From positions 1 to 7,127 of the forward strand of contig CAZFAA010000084.1 in the NCBI GenBank assembly GCA_964516605.1: a stretch of DNA of 7,127 nucleotides, in the 5' to 3' direction. Below the pieces are notes generated by a model. It saw only the letters and a list, made by a program, of their open reading frames with translations. It ran no database searches and was not told where the DNA came from. How positions within the stretch are numbered: the stretch's first letter is position 1; every line of letters starts with the position of its first letter. This document shows, one piece after another, positions 6,521 to 7,127 of this stretch. The DNA is from GCA-2732805 sp964516605. GTDB lineage: Bacteria; Pseudomonadota; Gammaproteobacteria; Coxiellales; Coxiellaceae. Made by a program: the position numbers and the translations under genes.

Positions 6521-6564
6521 AACTGATCTTCTTAATTAACATTCTATTAATCGGAAATTAAATA

Positions 6565-7074
6565 ATGAAAATAGTATTAAAATTGTTAAGCGTTAGCCTA
6601 ATAATTGTTGTGACCGATTGCTTAGCAGTGATCAAGCATCCTGCTACAGTTAAAGGATCAACAACGTATGTATTAAAAACTATAGCAATACCACAATCGC
6701 CATATATTATTGGCTTGGGAGTTGGAAAAATTGCGGCCAATACATCAAAGCCGTGGACAATTAATACAGCACCAGAGCTCGCCTATTTATTGGCAGGCCA
6801 GGTGAGTATATATACTAAAAGTCATGGAAAATTTATTGCTATAGCCGGTGACAGTTATAAACCTCCAGTTAATGAGTTACACCGTACACAGGCAGGGCCA
6901 AATGGGATGACATATGTTGTAGTGTTTGGCCAGAATAAAAATATCGCTATTACAAAAGGCAGAAAAAAGCCATCGCTAAACAACATTAATTTAACAACTA
7001 TTACCCGTCAGGCAAAAAAATTAGCAGCATTAAAAAACATTAAAAATATGGGGCTGGCGACAACATTAAATTAG
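6565..7074 (+). CDS. Exported cupin-fold protein
   Basis: 169 residues. The N-terminus (MKIVLKLLSVSLIIVVTDCLA) is a signal peptide with probable cleavage after A21, so the protein is likely periplasmic or secreted. Residues 50-120 form one cupin barrel. Motif 1 keeps E71 followed six residues later by G78 (ELAYLLAG) but lacks the usual His-x-His before the Glu, where TIN stands. Motif 2 runs from G95 (AGDSYKPPVNELHRT), keeping the Pro and H106 while the usual Gly is Asn. Two of the four metal ligands are therefore missing, and the protein may bind a ligand without metal or bind metal weakly. The C-terminal tail (about 125-169) is rich in Lys, Asn and Thr and looks unstructured or helical. It is a single-gene unit with its own promoter and terminator and no obvious link to the lipid genes. 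Domain call is good; function unknown. Confidence 0.8.
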   Translation: MKIVLKLLSVSLIIVVTDCLAVIKHPATVKGSTTYVLKTIAIPQSPYIIGLGVGKIAANTSKPWTINTAPELAYLLAGQVSIYTKSHGKFIAIAGDSYKPPVNELHRTQAGPNGMTYVVVFGQNKNIAITKGRKKPSLNNINLTTITRQAKKLAALKNIKNMGLATTLN

Positions 7075-7087
7075 TCGAACGTGATAA

Positions 7088-7120
7088 ACCCCATTTAGGT
7101 TAAGATGGGGTGTTTTTTTT
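7088..7120 (+). terminator. Rho-independent terminator after the cupin gene
   Basis: ACCCCAT (7088-7094) pairs with ATGGGGT (7105-7111) around a 10-base loop, and the stem can extend by one G-U and one A-U pair. A run of eight T (7113-7120) follows after a single G. It lies 13 bases past the cupin stop codon and is the only classic terminator in the window. Confidence 0.9.
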
Positions 7121-7127
7121 GAGTGAG

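Larger units (their letters stand above)
6270..6564. other. Gap between ATP-grasp pseudogene and cupin gene
   Basis: About 295 bases without an intact gene. From left to right it contains an inverted pair AATCAGC/GCTGATT (6276-6282 and 6308-6314), a larger hairpin (6316-6346), the 3' remnant of a minus-strand gene (6358-6513), a 7-bp inverted repeat TGCTCTT/AAGAGCA with a 15-base loop (6469-6475 and 6491-6497), and the extended -10 element of the cupin gene (6512-6520). No tRNA-like cloverleaf or insertion-sequence end was recognised. The density of small inverted repeats plus a gene stump suggests a rearrangement scar. Confidence 0.6.

Noticed and set aside
6558..6740. Minus-strand open frame of 60 codons over the cupin start
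   Set aside because: It is antisense to the signal peptide and early cupin region, with no domain or start signal.

Overview
The window is AT-rich (G+C in the mid-to-upper 30s % by eye) and tightly packed with bacterial genes that mostly have Shine-Dalgarno or translationally coupled starts. The families present (CFA-type methyltransferase, DUF1365, FAD-dependent oxidoreductase, SDR, DUF3833 lipoprotein, DUF2878 membrane protein) are best known from Gammaproteobacteria and Alphaproteobacteria. Low G+C and two broken genes would suit a Legionella-like, host-associated gammaproteobacterium. That assignment is inference, because no rRNA or other marker gene is present.

Region 1 (1-4186, minus strand) is a five-gene operon. 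In transcription order it runs: DUF3833 lipoprotein, short-chain dehydrogenase, FAD-dependent amine-oxidase-like protein, DUF1365 protein, CFA-like SAM methyltransferase (3' end outside the window). Two junctions are 4-base ATGA overlaps and the other two gaps are 9 and 14 bases. A good extended -10 promoter (TGTTATACT, 4219-4227) and a strong ribosome binding site precede the first gene, and a 12-bp perfect palindrome lies where the -35 element would be. The divergent DUF2878 membrane protein gene (4393-4974) belongs to the same conserved gene set. In other proteobacteria this set accompanies the RpoE-ChrR singlet-oxygen response and photolyase genes, and related genes make methylated and furan fatty acids on existing phospholipid chains. 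Regulator and photolyase genes are not in this window. The CFA-like enzyme has Gln at the position of a bicarbonate-binding His of E. coli Cfa, so its product may not be a cyclopropane.

Region 2 (4994-6564, plus strand and gap) is decaying DNA. It holds a RimK-like ATP-grasp ligase gene broken by a +1 frameshift near 5258-5261 and a TAA stop at 5475-5477. A roughly 295-base gap follows, containing the 3' remnant of an unidentified minus-strand gene (6358-6513) and a hairpin.

Region 3 (6565-7127, plus strand) is a single exported cupin-fold protein gene with its own likely extended -10 promoter and a textbook rho-independent terminator (7088-7120).

The most interesting content is the membrane-lipid modification module with its altered CFA-like active site; the remainder is gene decay and one secreted cupin protein.
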